A stretch of DNA of 64,000 nt from Vibrio tubiashii ATCC 19109 (GCF_000772105.1 NZ_CP009355.1:1054001-1118000), one strand, 5' to 3'. Counted from the stretch's first letter, positions 14,950 through 24,518 are shown. A program made the numbers and translations. The notes: generated by a model not told the origin, from the letters alone.

Positions 14950-15070
14950 CTAACGCCTTGTTAAGTAGCAGCTAACCACCACTACACTCAAACAAAGCCA
15001 CCGTAATCACTAAATTCAACTCAAACCAAAATCGCCAAACGTTAGCTGTCTACTTGAACAATTTGTTAGC
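14950..15070 (-). repeat. attC (VCR) site 20, integrase-proximal
   Basis: CTAACGCCTTGTTAAGTAGCAG starts at 14950 and GAACAATTTGTTAGC closes it. The inner boxes (AAACGTTAGCTGTC) differ more from the VCR consensus than the others. It is the attC of the first cassette. Confidence 0.88.
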
Positions 15071-15374
15071 ATTCTTTGTTTTTAGATTGCTGATTGCTAT
15101 CTTTAGTACACGAATTTGAACTTTCTAATTTACCAAGATTGTCAGCCATAGAGTATGAGTCTGCAGTTTTCTTTATTGGCTCGATAACGTGTTGAGTTTT
15201 ATTAGTAATAGAGTTAACTTCCCCAGTGTCATTCACTGCCCCCATTACCCTTGTGCTATCTGATATAGTTGAGACTCTATCTATATTACGAGTTGCTTTT
15301 CCAACGTCAGCTAACCCGCCCAATATTGAAAATACAATTGCTATCGTACCCCCGCCAACAAACCAGTTTTTCAT
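15066..15374 (-). CDS. Hypothetical membrane-anchored protein (first cassette)
   Basis: This is 102 residues. A glycine-rich hydrophobic N-terminal stretch (WFVGGGTIAIVFSILGGLADVG) may be a membrane helix or an uncleaved signal. It is followed by about 75 hydrophilic residues rich in serine, threonine, asparagine and lysine, ending in a cysteine. No family is recognised. It is the cassette next to attI, hence probably the most recently inserted and the best placed for expression from the integron promoter. Confidence 0.6.
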   Translation of the reverse strand: MKNWFVGGGTIAIVFSILGGLADVGKATRNIDRVSTISDSTRVMGAVNDTGEVNSITNKTQHVIEPIKKTADSYSMADNLGKLESSNSCTKDSNQQSKNKEC

Positions 15375-15470
15375 GAGTTGCCCCTTTGAATGCTAACAGC
15401 TCTTAGCCAGAACTATTCTTTTATTAACTACCGAACAATTCTGCAATTGCTGATATCAAACTGTAACCTT
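15375..15470 (-). other. attI recombination site region
   Basis: GCTAAC at 15392-15397, read as GTTAGC on the minus strand, is the junction where the first cassette meets the integron platform. The following bases toward intI hold the primary insertion site. Its exact right limit cannot be set by eye. A cassette promoter is expected between here and 15606, but I see no strong -35/-10 pair I would defend. Confidence 0.6.
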
Positions 15471-15581
15471 ATCTCAAATATCTGAAAACTAACAGTTGCT
15501 TAGCTTTAACGTTGTGAAATCCTACCCGCAAAATCAAGAATACCTCTATACAGCCTGCCTTACTCTGCCAAACTAAAAATT

Positions 15582-15597
15582 ATGTATAAATAAACAG
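15582..15597 (+). promoter_or_regulatory. LexA-like box upstream of intI
   Basis: ATGTATAAATAAACAG matches the SOS operator form CTGT-N8-ACAG with one mismatch in the outer base. It lies 9 bases before the integrase start. Integron integrase genes in Vibrio are known to be SOS-controlled, so the position and sequence fit LexA repression. Confidence 0.65.
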
Positions 15598-15606
15598 GCA
15601 TTTATT

Positions 15607-16578
15607 ATGAGCAAATCGCCGTTCTTGGCGTACATTCGCGACTATATGCTCGGTAGGAACTATGCTCTTCGTACCGTCGAGGCATATGTTTACTGGATTC
15701 ACCAATATATAATCTTTCATGGTAAACAACACCCAAAAGAACTGGGCACTCAAGACGTAGAAAACTTCTTGAGCCACTTGGTATCGCAAAAGGGCATCGC
15801 GCAAAAAACGCAAAGCCTCGCACTCAACGCGTTGGTGTTTCTCTATAAAGAAATCATCCACCAGCCCGTAGAGCCTGACATGCAATTTAGACGTTCAAAT
15901 AAGTCCCGTAAACTCCCGACTGTGCTTACACAAACTGAAGTGCGCAAGCTATTCAACCAGTGCTCACCCAAATATAAACTACCGCTCCAACTTATGTACG
16001 GTTCAGGATTGAGGTTAATGGAGTGTGTTCGCCTTAGAGTACATGACATAGACTTTCAGTATAAATCGATAAGGATTTGGCAGGGCAAAGGAGGCAAAAA
16101 TCGAATCGTCACGTTAGCACCTGAGCTGTTTGATGACCTGAAGCAGCAACAGCAAATTTCATTAAGGTATTATAAGCAAGACATGAACAACAAAGGGTTT
16201 TCAGGAAGCTATTTAACTGAACCACTAGCCAGAAAATATCCCAATGCAGAAATGAGCTTTAATTGGCAATACCTCTTCCCTTCTGACCGCTTGTCTTCTG
16301 ATCCCCGCGACGGTAAAAATCGCCGACACCATATTCACCACACTTCGCTACAAAAACATATCAAATTCGCTGCAAATCAGGCAGAAATCGAGAAAGATAT
16401 TTCCTGCCATACCCTAAGACACTCGTTTGCTACTCACCTACTAGAAAGTGGAGCGGATATCAGAACAGTCCAAGAGCAATTAGGTCACTCAGATGTAAAA
16501 ACAACACAAATATATACTCACATCATTGATAGAGGGGCGAACGGGGTAAAAAGTCCACTATCAAGTATTTTCGACTAA
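15607..16578 (+). CDS. intIA: Integron integrase, IntI4/IntIA type
   Basis: This is a 323-residue tyrosine recombinase. It has a SAM-like N-terminal domain (about 1-90) and a catalytic domain with Arg in GSGLRLMECVRLRV, H-x-x-R in CHTLRHSFATHLLE, His in LGHSDVKTTQIYTH and the nucleophilic tyrosine in that last motif. Between them is the extra integron-specific segment (YLFPSDRLSSDPRDGKNRRH in outline to the HHTSLQKH helix), which separates IntI from XerC/D. It inserts cassettes at attI and excises them at attC, using folded single-stranded bottom-strand attC. It is divergent from the cassette array, as in all integrons, and appears complete. Confidence 0.96.
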   Translation: MSKSPFLAYIRDYMLGRNYALRTVEAYVYWIHQYIIFHGKQHPKELGTQDVENFLSHLVSQKGIAQKTQSLALNALVFLYKEIIHQPVEPDMQFRRSNKSRKLPTVLTQTEVRKLFNQCSPKYKLPLQLMYGSGLRLMECVRLRVHDIDFQYKSIRIWQGKGGKNRIVTLAPELFDDLKQQQQISLRYYKQDMNNKGFSGSYLTEPLARKYPNAEMSFNWQYLFPSDRLSSDPRDGKNRRHHIHHTSLQKHIKFAANQAEIEKDISCHTLRHSFATHLLESGADIRTVQEQLGHSDVKTTQIYTHIIDRGANGVKSPLSSIFD

Positions 16579-16734
16579 TCAGAGTATAAAAAGTTGATTT
16601 GGAGTTTGCGTTACTCTCCCATTCCAACACATCTAATCTACCTGTGATTGCACCTTGGGTAACTTGGATTGGTACAGCGGCTTTGTTCACTTCCTGAGGT
16701 GAGCTTTAGGCGACTTTTCAAATGAGAAATAACA

Positions 16735-16764
16735 AAAAAGCGAGCCACTTGGGCTCGCTCTTTT
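16735..16764. terminator. Bidirectional rho-independent terminator
   Basis: GCGAGCC-actt-GGCTCGC (16740-16758) with an A-run on the left and a T-rich tract on the right. It can end ackA on the minus strand and transcripts from intI on the plus strand. Confidence 0.85.
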
Positions 16765-16781
16765 CTAATGATTTGAATTTG

Positions 16782-17975
16782 TTAAAGAAGTTCTACCGAC
16801 TGCTGCGCAATAACAAACTCTTCATTTGTTGGGATAACCATTGCCACTGCGCCAAGCAGTTCCGAAGTCGCGATAACGCCTGCGTTACCAAAGCGAGCCT
16901 CTTCGTTGCCTTTTACATCTTCAACAAAACCTAGCAGTTTTAGGTTATTTAGAATCTCACGGCGAATGTCTAACGAGTTCTCACCAATACCGCCTGTGAA
17001 GATAACTGCATCTAGGCTGTTTAGTGGAATCATGTAAGAGCCGATGTATTTCGCAACACGGTAGGTGAACACTTCAAAGGCTAGCTTCGCACCTTCGTGA
17101 CCTTCTGCCATCGCTTCAAGGATACCGCGAGCATCAGAAGTTAGGCCAGAAACACCCAAGAAACCTGATTTCTTGTTAAGAGTGTCAAAGACTTTCTCAG
17201 TCGTCCAACCTTTCTTGATTAAGAACTCGATAACTCCTGGGTCTAAGTCACCTGAGCGAGTACCCATCATTAGACCAGCAAGGGGAGTAAAGCCCATTGA
17301 CGTGTCAACAGACTCGCCGTTTGCGATCGCACAAACAGAAGCACCGTTGCCAAGGTGAACAGAGATGAAGTTAGACTCTTCAACCTTCTTGTCTAGCATC
17401 TTCGCTGCTTCACGGCTAACAAAGTAGTGGCTAGTGCCGTGGAAACCGTATCGGCGGATACCATATTCTTTATACAGCTCGTTAGAGATTGCACCTGTAA
17501 ACGCCTTTTGCGGCATAGTTTGGTGGAACGCAGTATCGAATACAGCGAACTGAGGAAGGCTTGGGAAAGCTTGCATAGAAGCCTTAATACCTTTTGCGCC
17601 TGCTGGGTTGTGGAGCGGTGCCAGATCAGACAGATTCTCAATTTCTGTAAGTACTTCGTCATTAATACGAACTGTAGAAGTAAACTTCTCCCCGCCATGA
17701 ACGATACGGTGACCCACGGCAACTAAATCTTTAGTGAAACCAAGAGTATCCATTAACGCAACGATTCGGTTAATAGCGTGCTGGTGGTGGTTATCAGGCG
17801 CATCAATCGCCTCTTCAGTTTTTTCGCCGTTGTATTTCCAGCTAATGACTGCTTCTGGCAGACCAAAGCATTCGCCTAAGCCACTGACGATTGCGTCACC
17901 AGACTTAGAGTCAATTACAGCAAATTTTAATGAAGAGCTACCAGAGTTAATGACCAGCACAAACGAGTTCGACAT
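16782..17975 (-). CDS. ackA: Acetate kinase
   Basis: This is 397 residues, full length for AckA (about 400). It has the phosphate-binding start LVINSGSSSLKFAVID, HRIVHGGEKFT, FDTAFHQTMP (catalytic region), RRYGFHGTSH, GNGASVCAI, the GTRSGDLDPG signature and FTGGIGENS near the C-terminus. It interconverts acetate plus ATP and acetyl phosphate plus ADP. No pta gene is adjacent. In V. cholerae a second acetate kinase gene lies alone on chromosome II near the vct genes, so this is probably the ackA-2 type. It ends at the bidirectional terminator shared with intI. Confidence 0.96.
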   Translation of the reverse strand: MSNSFVLVINSGSSSLKFAVIDSKSGDAIVSGLGECFGLPEAVISWKYNGEKTEEAIDAPDNHHQHAINRIVALMDTLGFTKDLVAVGHRIVHGGEKFTSTVRINDEVLTEIENLSDLAPLHNPAGAKGIKASMQAFPSLPQFAVFDTAFHQTMPQKAFTGAISNELYKEYGIRRYGFHGTSHYFVSREAAKMLDKKVEESNFISVHLGNGASVCAIANGESVDTSMGFTPLAGLMMGTRSGDLDPGVIEFLIKKGWTTEKVFDTLNKKSGFLGVSGLTSDARGILEAMAEGHEGAKLAFEVFTYRVAKYIGSYMIPLNSLDAVIFTGGIGENSLDIRREILNNLKLLGFVEDVKGNEEARFGNAGVIATSELLGAVAMVIPTNEEFVIAQQSVELL

Positions 17976-18261
17976 GGATTTGTTCCTGTTTCAGACTGTG
18001 AACTGAAGCGTTACGCTTCTATATTGTTGTTGTGCCCATTATTCAATATTTTTTGAATCTTTCAACTTTTATTGGTCTTTTTAAACAAATCAAACAAACT
18101 TTTGTTGATCTATCGCAATAGCGGATTTATTTCACACCAAAAAATTAATGTTAATTTTATTACTAACCAGAACGCACTACACTTTAGTTACGCCTGAGCT
18201 CATTCAATCAGTGCGACCAAGGCATACACATCACTTAGGAACCACTCGGTGAGAGGTAGTT

Positions 18262-19869
18262 TTGTTTACATTAGCAATCAGTATGGTACTTATTGGCCTG
18301 TGCCTGCTTCTAGCGGGCTTAAAAACTGCGACTCAGATATGTAAGCAGACAAAACATTCGGGTTGGCGCTGGCTATACTTCTTGATTGTGAGCTTTGTCG
18401 TCGGCTATTCATTTGTGCTGATGTCTCTACTGGCAGAACAAACAATCAGTCCCATTTTGCTCGGATTAAGCGCGATTCTCTTCTGTGGCAGTATCTTCGT
18501 TTATACCGTCGTTTCCTACAGTTTTACCACCATAGTTCAACTTAAAACACTAGTGAGACAAGAAAAGTACAATGCTTTGCATGATTCCTTAACCAATTTG
18601 CCGAATCGTAAACACTGTATAGAAACAATAGAGTTATTAATTGAGCACGATAAACCCTTTGACCTGATGCTGCTCGATGTCGTCAACTTTAAGCAGGTCA
18701 ATGATGGCATGGGACATTTTTGCGGCGATCAACTACTGGTACAGATCGGACAGCGTATTAGTTCATTACTAGAGAAAGGCGATTTTATTGCCCGAATAGG
18801 CGGTGATGAATTCATCGTTATCACTCCACTTCGTCCAGAGTTAGACATAAAACATGCTGCTAAGAGAATTAATCAAGAGCTTCACCTCCCCTTCTCTGTT
18901 GATGGTTTTGAACTCACCACCAGCGCTAGCATAGGCATCAGTCAGTTTCCGTTGCATGGCACTGATGCGGAACAAATGATCAACGCGTCAGACATCGCAA
19001 TGTATTGGGCGAAAAAAGCGGGACGACCTTTTGCAATTTACGACGACAGTATGAGCCAAGGTGCGAGACGAAAACTCGAAATTTCGCGCAATATAGATAA
19101 AGCCTTAGAAGAGAATGAGTTTCAAATCTACTACCAACCTATCTTGTGCAGCGTCCATGGCATTGTCAGCGGCTATGAAGCCTTGATTCGCTGGATCACT
19201 AAAGATGGAACCACCATTAGCCCGATCGATTTCATCCCTATCGCCGAGCACAGTAACAAAATCACGTCGATTACTGCATGGGTACTTGATCAAGTTACAC
19301 AAGATATCAAAACGTTTGAAACCCAAGGTATCCGCTATCCTATACACGTCAATCTTTCAGCTAAGGACTTAATGGGTTCTAAGTTAGAAACCAAACTGCT
19401 AGAGCTAATAGAAAAAAATAACAAGATTACTGATTGTATCGTTCTAGAAATCACCGAGAGCACCGCAATTAATCGTCTGCGAAGCCCTGAAAAACTTCTA
19501 GAGAACATCCGAAAGCTCGGTTTTAAGATCAGCCTAGATGATTTTGGTACAGGATATTCATCGCTTTCGCTATTAAGAGATTTACCCGTTGACCAAATTA
19601 AGATTGACCGTTCGTTTTTGTACAAACTAGAGAAAAACGAGCGAAACGGATCGATCGTAGCGAATGCCATATCGCTTGCTCATGGGCTTGGCTACACCGT
19701 AGTGGCGGAAGGTGTTGAAGATGAAGCGGTACTCGATATACTTAAGAGCCAAGGATGCGACTACATACAAGGCTTTTACTACAGCCCACCATTAGAGATT
19801 CATAGCGCCATCAATTGGACTTTATTGCACAACCCGCCAATCATTTCAGAGCTTGCCAAAGTAAACTAA
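18262..19869 (+). CDS. GGDEF-EAL c-di-GMP protein, membrane bound
   Basis: This is 535 residues from a TTG start with GAGAGG five bases upstream. Three hydrophobic helices cover the first 95 residues. A GGDEF domain follows, with SLTNLPNRK and an intact RIGGDEF active-site loop near residue 180. An EAL domain follows with YEALIRW, NLSAKDL, LEITEST, DDFGTGYSS and VAEGVED. Both active-site signatures look intact, so it could make and degrade c-di-GMP; family experience says one activity often dominates. A sensory input other than the membrane region is not visible. It stands alone between ackA and the siderophore receptor. Confidence 0.9.
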   Translation: MFTLAISMVLIGLCLLLAGLKTATQICKQTKHSGWRWLYFLIVSFVVGYSFVLMSLLAEQTISPILLGLSAILFCGSIFVYTVVSYSFTTIVQLKTLVRQEKYNALHDSLTNLPNRKHCIETIELLIEHDKPFDLMLLDVVNFKQVNDGMGHFCGDQLLVQIGQRISSLLEKGDFIARIGGDEFIVITPLRPELDIKHAAKRINQELHLPFSVDGFELTTSASIGISQFPLHGTDAEQMINASDIAMYWAKKAGRPFAIYDDSMSQGARRKLEISRNIDKALEENEFQIYYQPILCSVHGIVSGYEALIRWITKDGTTISPIDFIPIAEHSNKITSITAWVLDQVTQDIKTFETQGIRYPIHVNLSAKDLMGSKLETKLLELIEKNNKITDCIVLEITESTAINRLRSPEKLLENIRKLGFKISLDDFGTGYSSLSLLRDLPVDQIKIDRSFLYKLEKNERNGSIVANAISLAHGLGYTVVAEGVEDEAVLDILKSQGCDYIQGFYYSPPLEIHSAINWTLLHNPPIISELAKVN

Positions 19870-19892
19870 AAAAGCTGCCCCGAAGGACAGCA
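19867..19892 (-). terminator. Terminator of the TonB receptor gene
   Basis: Read on the minus strand: GCTGTCC-TTCG-GGGCAGC followed by six T. A stable UUCG loop closes the stem. Confidence 0.9.
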
Positions 19893-19936
19893 AAATGTTC
19901 AAAGTTCAAATGGATCAAATAAAGCCAAAAGTTAAG

Positions 19937-21940
19937 TTAGAACTGGTAAGCAGCTGACAGCTTGAAGTTACGGCCGGGCTCATAGTCATCCGCGATAATG
20001 CCTCGTGCATCACCTGTTTTAGAAGCATGCGATACATAAGCTTCATCAAAGATGTTGTCGATTCCAAACGTAACCGATAGATCTTCGACATTTGAAGGAA
20101 TCCACTGAGCATAAAGGTTATGTACGTTGTAACCCTCCTTCACCGCTTTGCCTTCGAGAACATTGTTTTCTTCTAAAACGACAATCGATGTCCAGCCAAA
20201 CAAGACGTCAATCGAATCTGCTTGGTAATCTAGAGTCAGCGCAATGCTATCACCGATGTCCATGCTTCTGTCATTGGCATCGAGTACTGGGCCTCCGTTA
20301 GTCACATTTTTGTTATCTGAACGAGAGTAAGACAACTTCGAGTTAAAGGCTTCATATCCATACGTTGCGCTTAACTCAAAACCGGTAAACTCAACATCTC
20401 CTTTGTTGTAGATTAAGTAACCTTTGGTAGAGCTTTGATAAGCTTCGGCGATGTAATCGTCAATTTGAGTTTTAAAGGCAGTTAAACTCGCTCCAAAGAA
20501 ATGGCTGTTTACTTGCTTATTGAAGCGAATACCACCCTGAGTGTTTTGACCTGTTTCCGCTTTAATATCACTAGCTAAGTGCGTTGTTGGTTGGTACTTG
20601 ATAAAGGTTTCAAGCAGTTCTGGGCCTTTAAACAAGCTTCTTGTGCTCGCGAACAGAGTCCAGTCATTGGTTACGTCCCACTCGGTCGCAAGCGACCAAG
20701 TCACGTCATCAAAATTCGAAGTACCCGTTGCTGCTTTGCGCTTGTAATCGTCGTAACGAACACCCGCAGTAACTGACCAAAAATCGGTAATGTACATTTG
20801 GTTTTCAGCAAAGAAGGCACTATTGATTGCAGATTCGTCAGCAAATACGACGCCGCCATAGATACTCTTACTGGTTTTGTCTATGTAATCCAAACCGTAA
20901 GTGACGGTATTATCTAAACGGCCAATTTGGTAATCGCTTTGGAATTTGGCATTTGCGCCAACGTTTTTGTTTTCGGCACTATTTACCGACAAACGATCGC
21001 CCGGCCAGCGGCTAGTCACTCCTGACTCATCACGCACGATCTCTGTTTGGCTAGAATAAAGCGTTACCTTACCTTTATGAACGTCACCTTTTAGTTCATA
21101 AGACAAAGTCACCGTGTCACGATCATAATCGGTTGGAATAGTTTCAGTACCTGAACGCTCATTATTTGCCGAACCTGACCAATCAGGTCGCGGGCTGTAA
21201 TCGCCGCTATCACGATAAAAGTCGTAAGCAAGCTCAAATCTGTGGAGCTCTGAAGGCTCGTAGCCTAACTTACCAAGAACATTGTAAGTATCACCTTTGA
21301 CACCAAATGTCTTATTACCGTTGCCATCTTTGAAGTTATCACGTGATAGCCAGTTGCCATACAACATGGAATCAAATTTCTCACCAAGCAAGCCATAGAA
21401 TGTCACTGAACCTTGCTGACTGGCGTTGCTTGCGTAACCGCCATACACGCGCGTACCAAACTTCTCGTCTCCGCGTAACAGGTCTTTCGCGTCTTTCGTT
21501 TCGAAGTAAACCGAACCACCAAGGCCATTTTGCGTCACTGAGTTGTTACCAACTTGAATCTCAGCCGTCTTAAGAATATCTGGGTTTAAGGTGAGGTTAC
21601 CAATGTGGTGGAACATATTGGCGTGTTGAGAAGCACCATCTAAGCGAATATCTAAGTCTGTTTCACCAAGACCACGAATGTTGATTCGTTGGTTAACTGA
21701 GTGGGTACCGCCCACATCGACACCAGGTACATCACGCAGAAGATCTGACATATGATCCGCTTGCTTAAGCGACATATCGCCCGCACCAAGCGATTCTGAG
21801 CTACTCGAAACCTTAGTTCCCCATACGACAACATCTTCTAAGTGAGTGACTTCTTGCGCTACTGCGCCACTGCTAAGCGCTGACCATACAGCAAGAGTGA
21901 TCAAAGAGAGGTGTTGGGGGCGATTGGTTACCCTTTTCAT
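19937..21940 (-). CDS. TonB-dependent siderophore receptor, VctA/LetA-like
   Basis: This is 667 residues. A signal peptide (SLITLAVWSALSSGAVAQE) precedes a TonB box-like THLEDVVVWG. A plug domain has LLRDVPGVDVGG and RINIRGLGETDLDIRLDG, followed by a long beta-barrel ending in the C-terminal aromatic AAYQF typical of outer-membrane proteins. It imports an iron complex using TonB energy. The ABC system encoded at 24973-28606 would take over in the periplasm. In V. cholerae, vctA (enterobactin receptor) lies beside an AraC gene and vctPDGC, so a catechol ligand is likely but not proven by sequence. A Fur-like box lies just upstream. Confidence 0.85.
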   Translation of the reverse strand: MKRVTNRPQHLSLITLAVWSALSSGAVAQEVTHLEDVVVWGTKVSSSSESLGAGDMSLKQADHMSDLLRDVPGVDVGGTHSVNQRINIRGLGETDLDIRLDGASQHANMFHHIGNLTLNPDILKTAEIQVGNNSVTQNGLGGSVYFETKDAKDLLRGDEKFGTRVYGGYASNASQQGSVTFYGLLGEKFDSMLYGNWLSRDNFKDGNGNKTFGVKGDTYNVLGKLGYEPSELHRFELAYDFYRDSGDYSPRPDWSGSANNERSGTETIPTDYDRDTVTLSYELKGDVHKGKVTLYSSQTEIVRDESGVTSRWPGDRLSVNSAENKNVGANAKFQSDYQIGRLDNTVTYGLDYIDKTSKSIYGGVVFADESAINSAFFAENQMYITDFWSVTAGVRYDDYKRKAATGTSNFDDVTWSLATEWDVTNDWTLFASTRSLFKGPELLETFIKYQPTTHLASDIKAETGQNTQGGIRFNKQVNSHFFGASLTAFKTQIDDYIAEAYQSSTKGYLIYNKGDVEFTGFELSATYGYEAFNSKLSYSRSDNKNVTNGGPVLDANDRSMDIGDSIALTLDYQADSIDVLFGWTSIVVLEENNVLEGKAVKEGYNVHNLYAQWIPSNVEDLSVTFGIDNIFDEAYVSHASKTGDARGIIADDYEPGRNFKLSAAYQF

Positions 21941-21956
21941 GCGACTATCCCTAAAT

Positions 21957-21975
21957 GTAAATGATAATAATTCGC
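21957..21975. promoter_or_regulatory. Fur-like box, receptor/AraC intergenic
   Basis: GTAAATGATAATAATTCGC matches 14 of 19 positions of the Fur consensus, including AATGATAAT. It lies 17 bases upstream of the receptor start and about 80 before the divergent AraC gene, so it can repress both under iron-rich conditions. Confidence 0.75.
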
Positions 21976-22056
21976 ACGTATGATATGGTTGTTATCGATT
22001 AACTAAAAGATCAATAGCTTATGCAAAACTGCATACTGCTTATGAGGAACTGCCAT

Positions 22057-23100
22057 ATGCCAACCGCTGAACTCAATACTCATAGATTACGTAAAGTAGC
22101 CATTACTCAAAAAGTAGAAGAGTCAGAAAAACAGCTCATTGTAGGTGAGACTAAACATGGTCAAGCCCCTTTAGTTGAAGGGCAGTTTCTTTCGTACAAC
22201 GTTGCCCAACGCGTCAATATGCACGGATGTAGAAGCCTAGAGCTACAAGATTCCAATGTTGTTTCTATGGCTCCCTCCTCGGTGATCATAACCGTTCTAC
22301 TCGAAGGCAAACTTAGATTTAGCTACGACGACTTAGAGTTTAAGCTGGACTCTAGTCAATGCGGAAAAGTCACATTGGTTAATCTCAATCAGCCTGCAAA
22401 CTTCCGTCGACAGATCACTAAAAATAATTGCGTGACCAAACTCAATATCATGATGAACCACGATTGGATTAAAGCGCGCACTGATGGCAATTGTCAGGTA
22501 AGCCAATTCATTGCAAGCCATAAGAACTTTCTCCAATTTGATGTGTCCCCTGAGATAGAAAACTTAGTCACAAGCGCGATCAGTCTTTATCAAGCGAGCT
22601 CATTCGAGGAAAAGATCGCACTAGAATCCATCGCATTTCAACTTATGGAGTCAGTGTTTGGCAAGTTGGCAACGGAGAGTTTCCACTCTAAGGAGACCGA
22701 CAAAAGTGCCGGAATACCATCTTCAGTTGAAGATATTGTCTGTTATATAGAATCACACCTTGGCGATCCATTATCTGTTGACCTCGTCGCTGAGCATTTC
22801 TCGATGAGTAGCTCTAATCTACAACGCAAATTTAAACAGCAACTTGGAGTGACAGTCAGTGGTTTTATTCGCAGGCGCCGACTTGATGTGGCAAAGCAAA
22901 ATTTGGAGCGTGGCTTAGTGACGATTACCGAAGCAGCCTATGAAGCAGGCTATAATCACCCCGCGAATTTTACCAATGCGTTCAAAAAAGAGTACGGCAT
23001 TCCACCGATCTCAATTGCAACTCAAAACGAGAATTCCGCTCAGATTCAATCAACCCAACAAAGGCATCAGATATCAAACATTTACACCAGCTATAAGTAA
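22057..23100 (+). CDS. AraC-family transcriptional regulator
   Basis: This is about 347 residues from the ATG at 22057, which follows GAGGA with an eight-base spacer; two in-frame ATGs lie upstream (22021 and 22042). The N-terminal half is a divergent sensing domain. The C-terminal part has two helix-turn-helices: LSVDLVAEHFSMSSSNLQRKFKQ and ITEAAYEAGYNHPANFTNAFKKEYG, the classic AraC signature. It is divergent from the TonB receptor, as in vct and similar loci where the AraC protein senses the siderophore and activates receptor expression. Iron control by the intergenic Fur-like box is likely. Confidence 0.9.
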   Translation: MPTAELNTHRLRKVAITQKVEESEKQLIVGETKHGQAPLVEGQFLSYNVAQRVNMHGCRSLELQDSNVVSMAPSSVIITVLLEGKLRFSYDDLEFKLDSSQCGKVTLVNLNQPANFRRQITKNNCVTKLNIMMNHDWIKARTDGNCQVSQFIASHKNFLQFDVSPEIENLVTSAISLYQASSFEEKIALESIAFQLMESVFGKLATESFHSKETDKSAGIPSSVEDIVCYIESHLGDPLSVDLVAEHFSMSSSNLQRKFKQQLGVTVSGFIRRRRLDVAKQNLERGLVTITEAAYEAGYNHPANFTNAFKKEYGIPPISIATQNENSAQIQSTQQRHQISNIYTSYK

Positions 23101-23295
23101 TAATCCTCACTTATAAAAAAACCTAATGTAACAAACCATTACAACCATAAGTATTTGTATTTACGAAACATTTTCTCTCTTTTAACATTTTATTTTGTTT
23201 TGTGACCGTTTTGTGAACTTTCGTTTTAAAGTCTGCTCATCGTATAAACACGAGCAATGAAAGCCGAATTAAGGCTTAATAATATGGACTTTATC

Positions 23296-24360
23296 ATGAA
23301 AAAAACGATTCTAGCGGTTGCTATCGCATCTGTTTCTGCTTCTTCTTTTGCTGTTGAGCTTTACAACAATGACGGCACAACTTTTTCTATCGGCGGCCAC
23401 GTTTCTGTAAACGTAAACGACTCTGAAAAAGGTGATGCTGACGTGGGTACTAACTCGCCACGTATCAACTTTAACGCGACTCAAGAGCTAAGTAATGGCT
23501 TTACTGCTGACGCTAAAGGTGAATGGGCACTAAACTACCTAAACGGTGGTGAGAATGCATTTACTACTCGTCTAGGTTACGTTGGTCTTTCACACGACTC
23601 TTACGGCCGCGCTGTAGTGGGTACTCAGTGGGCACCTTACTACGATGTAGCAGGTGTTGCTGATATGCCTATCGCTTTCGCGAACGACTTTATCTATGAC
23701 AACCACGGTGCGCTAGGTACAGGTCGTGCAGATAAAATGGTGAGCTACCGCAACGGTTTCGATTTTGACCAAGCGGGCGAGCTATCTTTCGCTCTTGGTT
23801 GGCAAGGTACTAACGATGAGCAGGTTGAAGTTAACAATGTTACTACTGGCATCAAATACGATGACCGCGTTCAAGCAGCTCTATCCTACGCAATCGCAGA
23901 CTTTAAACTAGGCTACACATACAACACGGGCGATTTTGTTGAAGGAACTTCAACGAAGAAAGAGAAAGCAAAATCTCATCTAGTATCGGCTAAGTACGGT
24001 ACTTACGGTAAAGGTGTTTATGTTGCTGGTGTATACGCATCTAACGAAAATATGAACAGCAGCGGTACTACTCTACTTGAAGAGAGCGCAGCTTATGAAG
24101 GTCTAGTATCTTACGCGTTTGAAAACAACCTAAACCTCATCATGAACTATGAGAAAGTTGAAGGTAAAGTAACTAAGTCTTCAGAAAAAGGCACTGCGCG
24201 CGAAGAGCTTGCTCTTCAAGCCGAGTACAACTTCACGCCTAAGTTTATCGCATACACAGCTTACCAGTTCGATCTAAACGATTCGAACAATGCACTTGTT
24301 ACTAATGCTAAAGACGCAGCTGATAACAAGTGGCTAATCGGTGCTCGTTACTACCTATAA
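23296..24360 (+). CDS. General porin, outer membrane
   Basis: This is 354 residues from the ATG at 23296. An upstream ATG at 23257 is in frame but precedes the real signal peptide (MKKTILAVAIASVSASSFA). The mature part starts VELYNNDGTTFSIGGHV. It continues with the SPRINFNATQEL and FTTRLGYVGLSHDSYGRAVVGTQW blocks of gram-negative porins (constriction-loop region) and ends in the C-terminal aromatic strand WLIGARYYL. It forms a trimeric diffusion pore. It resembles OmpU-like Vibrio porins, but I would not name which. Codon use is strongly biased (CTA, GGT, AAC), as in highly expressed genes. Confidence 0.9.
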   Translation: MKKTILAVAIASVSASSFAVELYNNDGTTFSIGGHVSVNVNDSEKGDADVGTNSPRINFNATQELSNGFTADAKGEWALNYLNGGENAFTTRLGYVGLSHDSYGRAVVGTQWAPYYDVAGVADMPIAFANDFIYDNHGALGTGRADKMVSYRNGFDFDQAGELSFALGWQGTNDEQVEVNNVTTGIKYDDRVQAALSYAIADFKLGYTYNTGDFVEGTSTKKEKAKSHLVSAKYGTYGKGVYVAGVYASNENMNSSGTTLLEESAAYEGLVSYAFENNLNLIMNYEKVEGKVTKSSEKGTAREELALQAEYNFTPKFIAYTAYQFDLNDSNNALVTNAKDAADNKWLIGARYYL

Positions 24361-24401
24361 GCTCTAAAAAGCTGTCCAAACTGCTGACCAATTTCAGCGC
24401 A

Positions 24402-24428
24402 GCCCACCTCTTGTAGGTGGGCTTTTTT
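24402..24428 (+). terminator. Terminator of the porin gene
   Basis: GCCCACCT-cttgt-AGGTGGGC followed by six T. Confidence 0.92.
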
Positions 24429-24518
24429 ACATCTAGCGCTTTAATCTTGAGAACAAAAGTAGTAAAAAGATCGCACCTATTTGAAGTATTGCATTCGACT
24501 CTGTTTTAAGGAATGGCT

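Noticed and set aside
51..15070. Regularly spaced repeats that could suggest a CRISPR array
   Set aside because: The repeats are about 120 bases, imperfectly palindromic, end in GTTAG/AACGCC cores and flank genes; they are attC sites. No cas genes are present.
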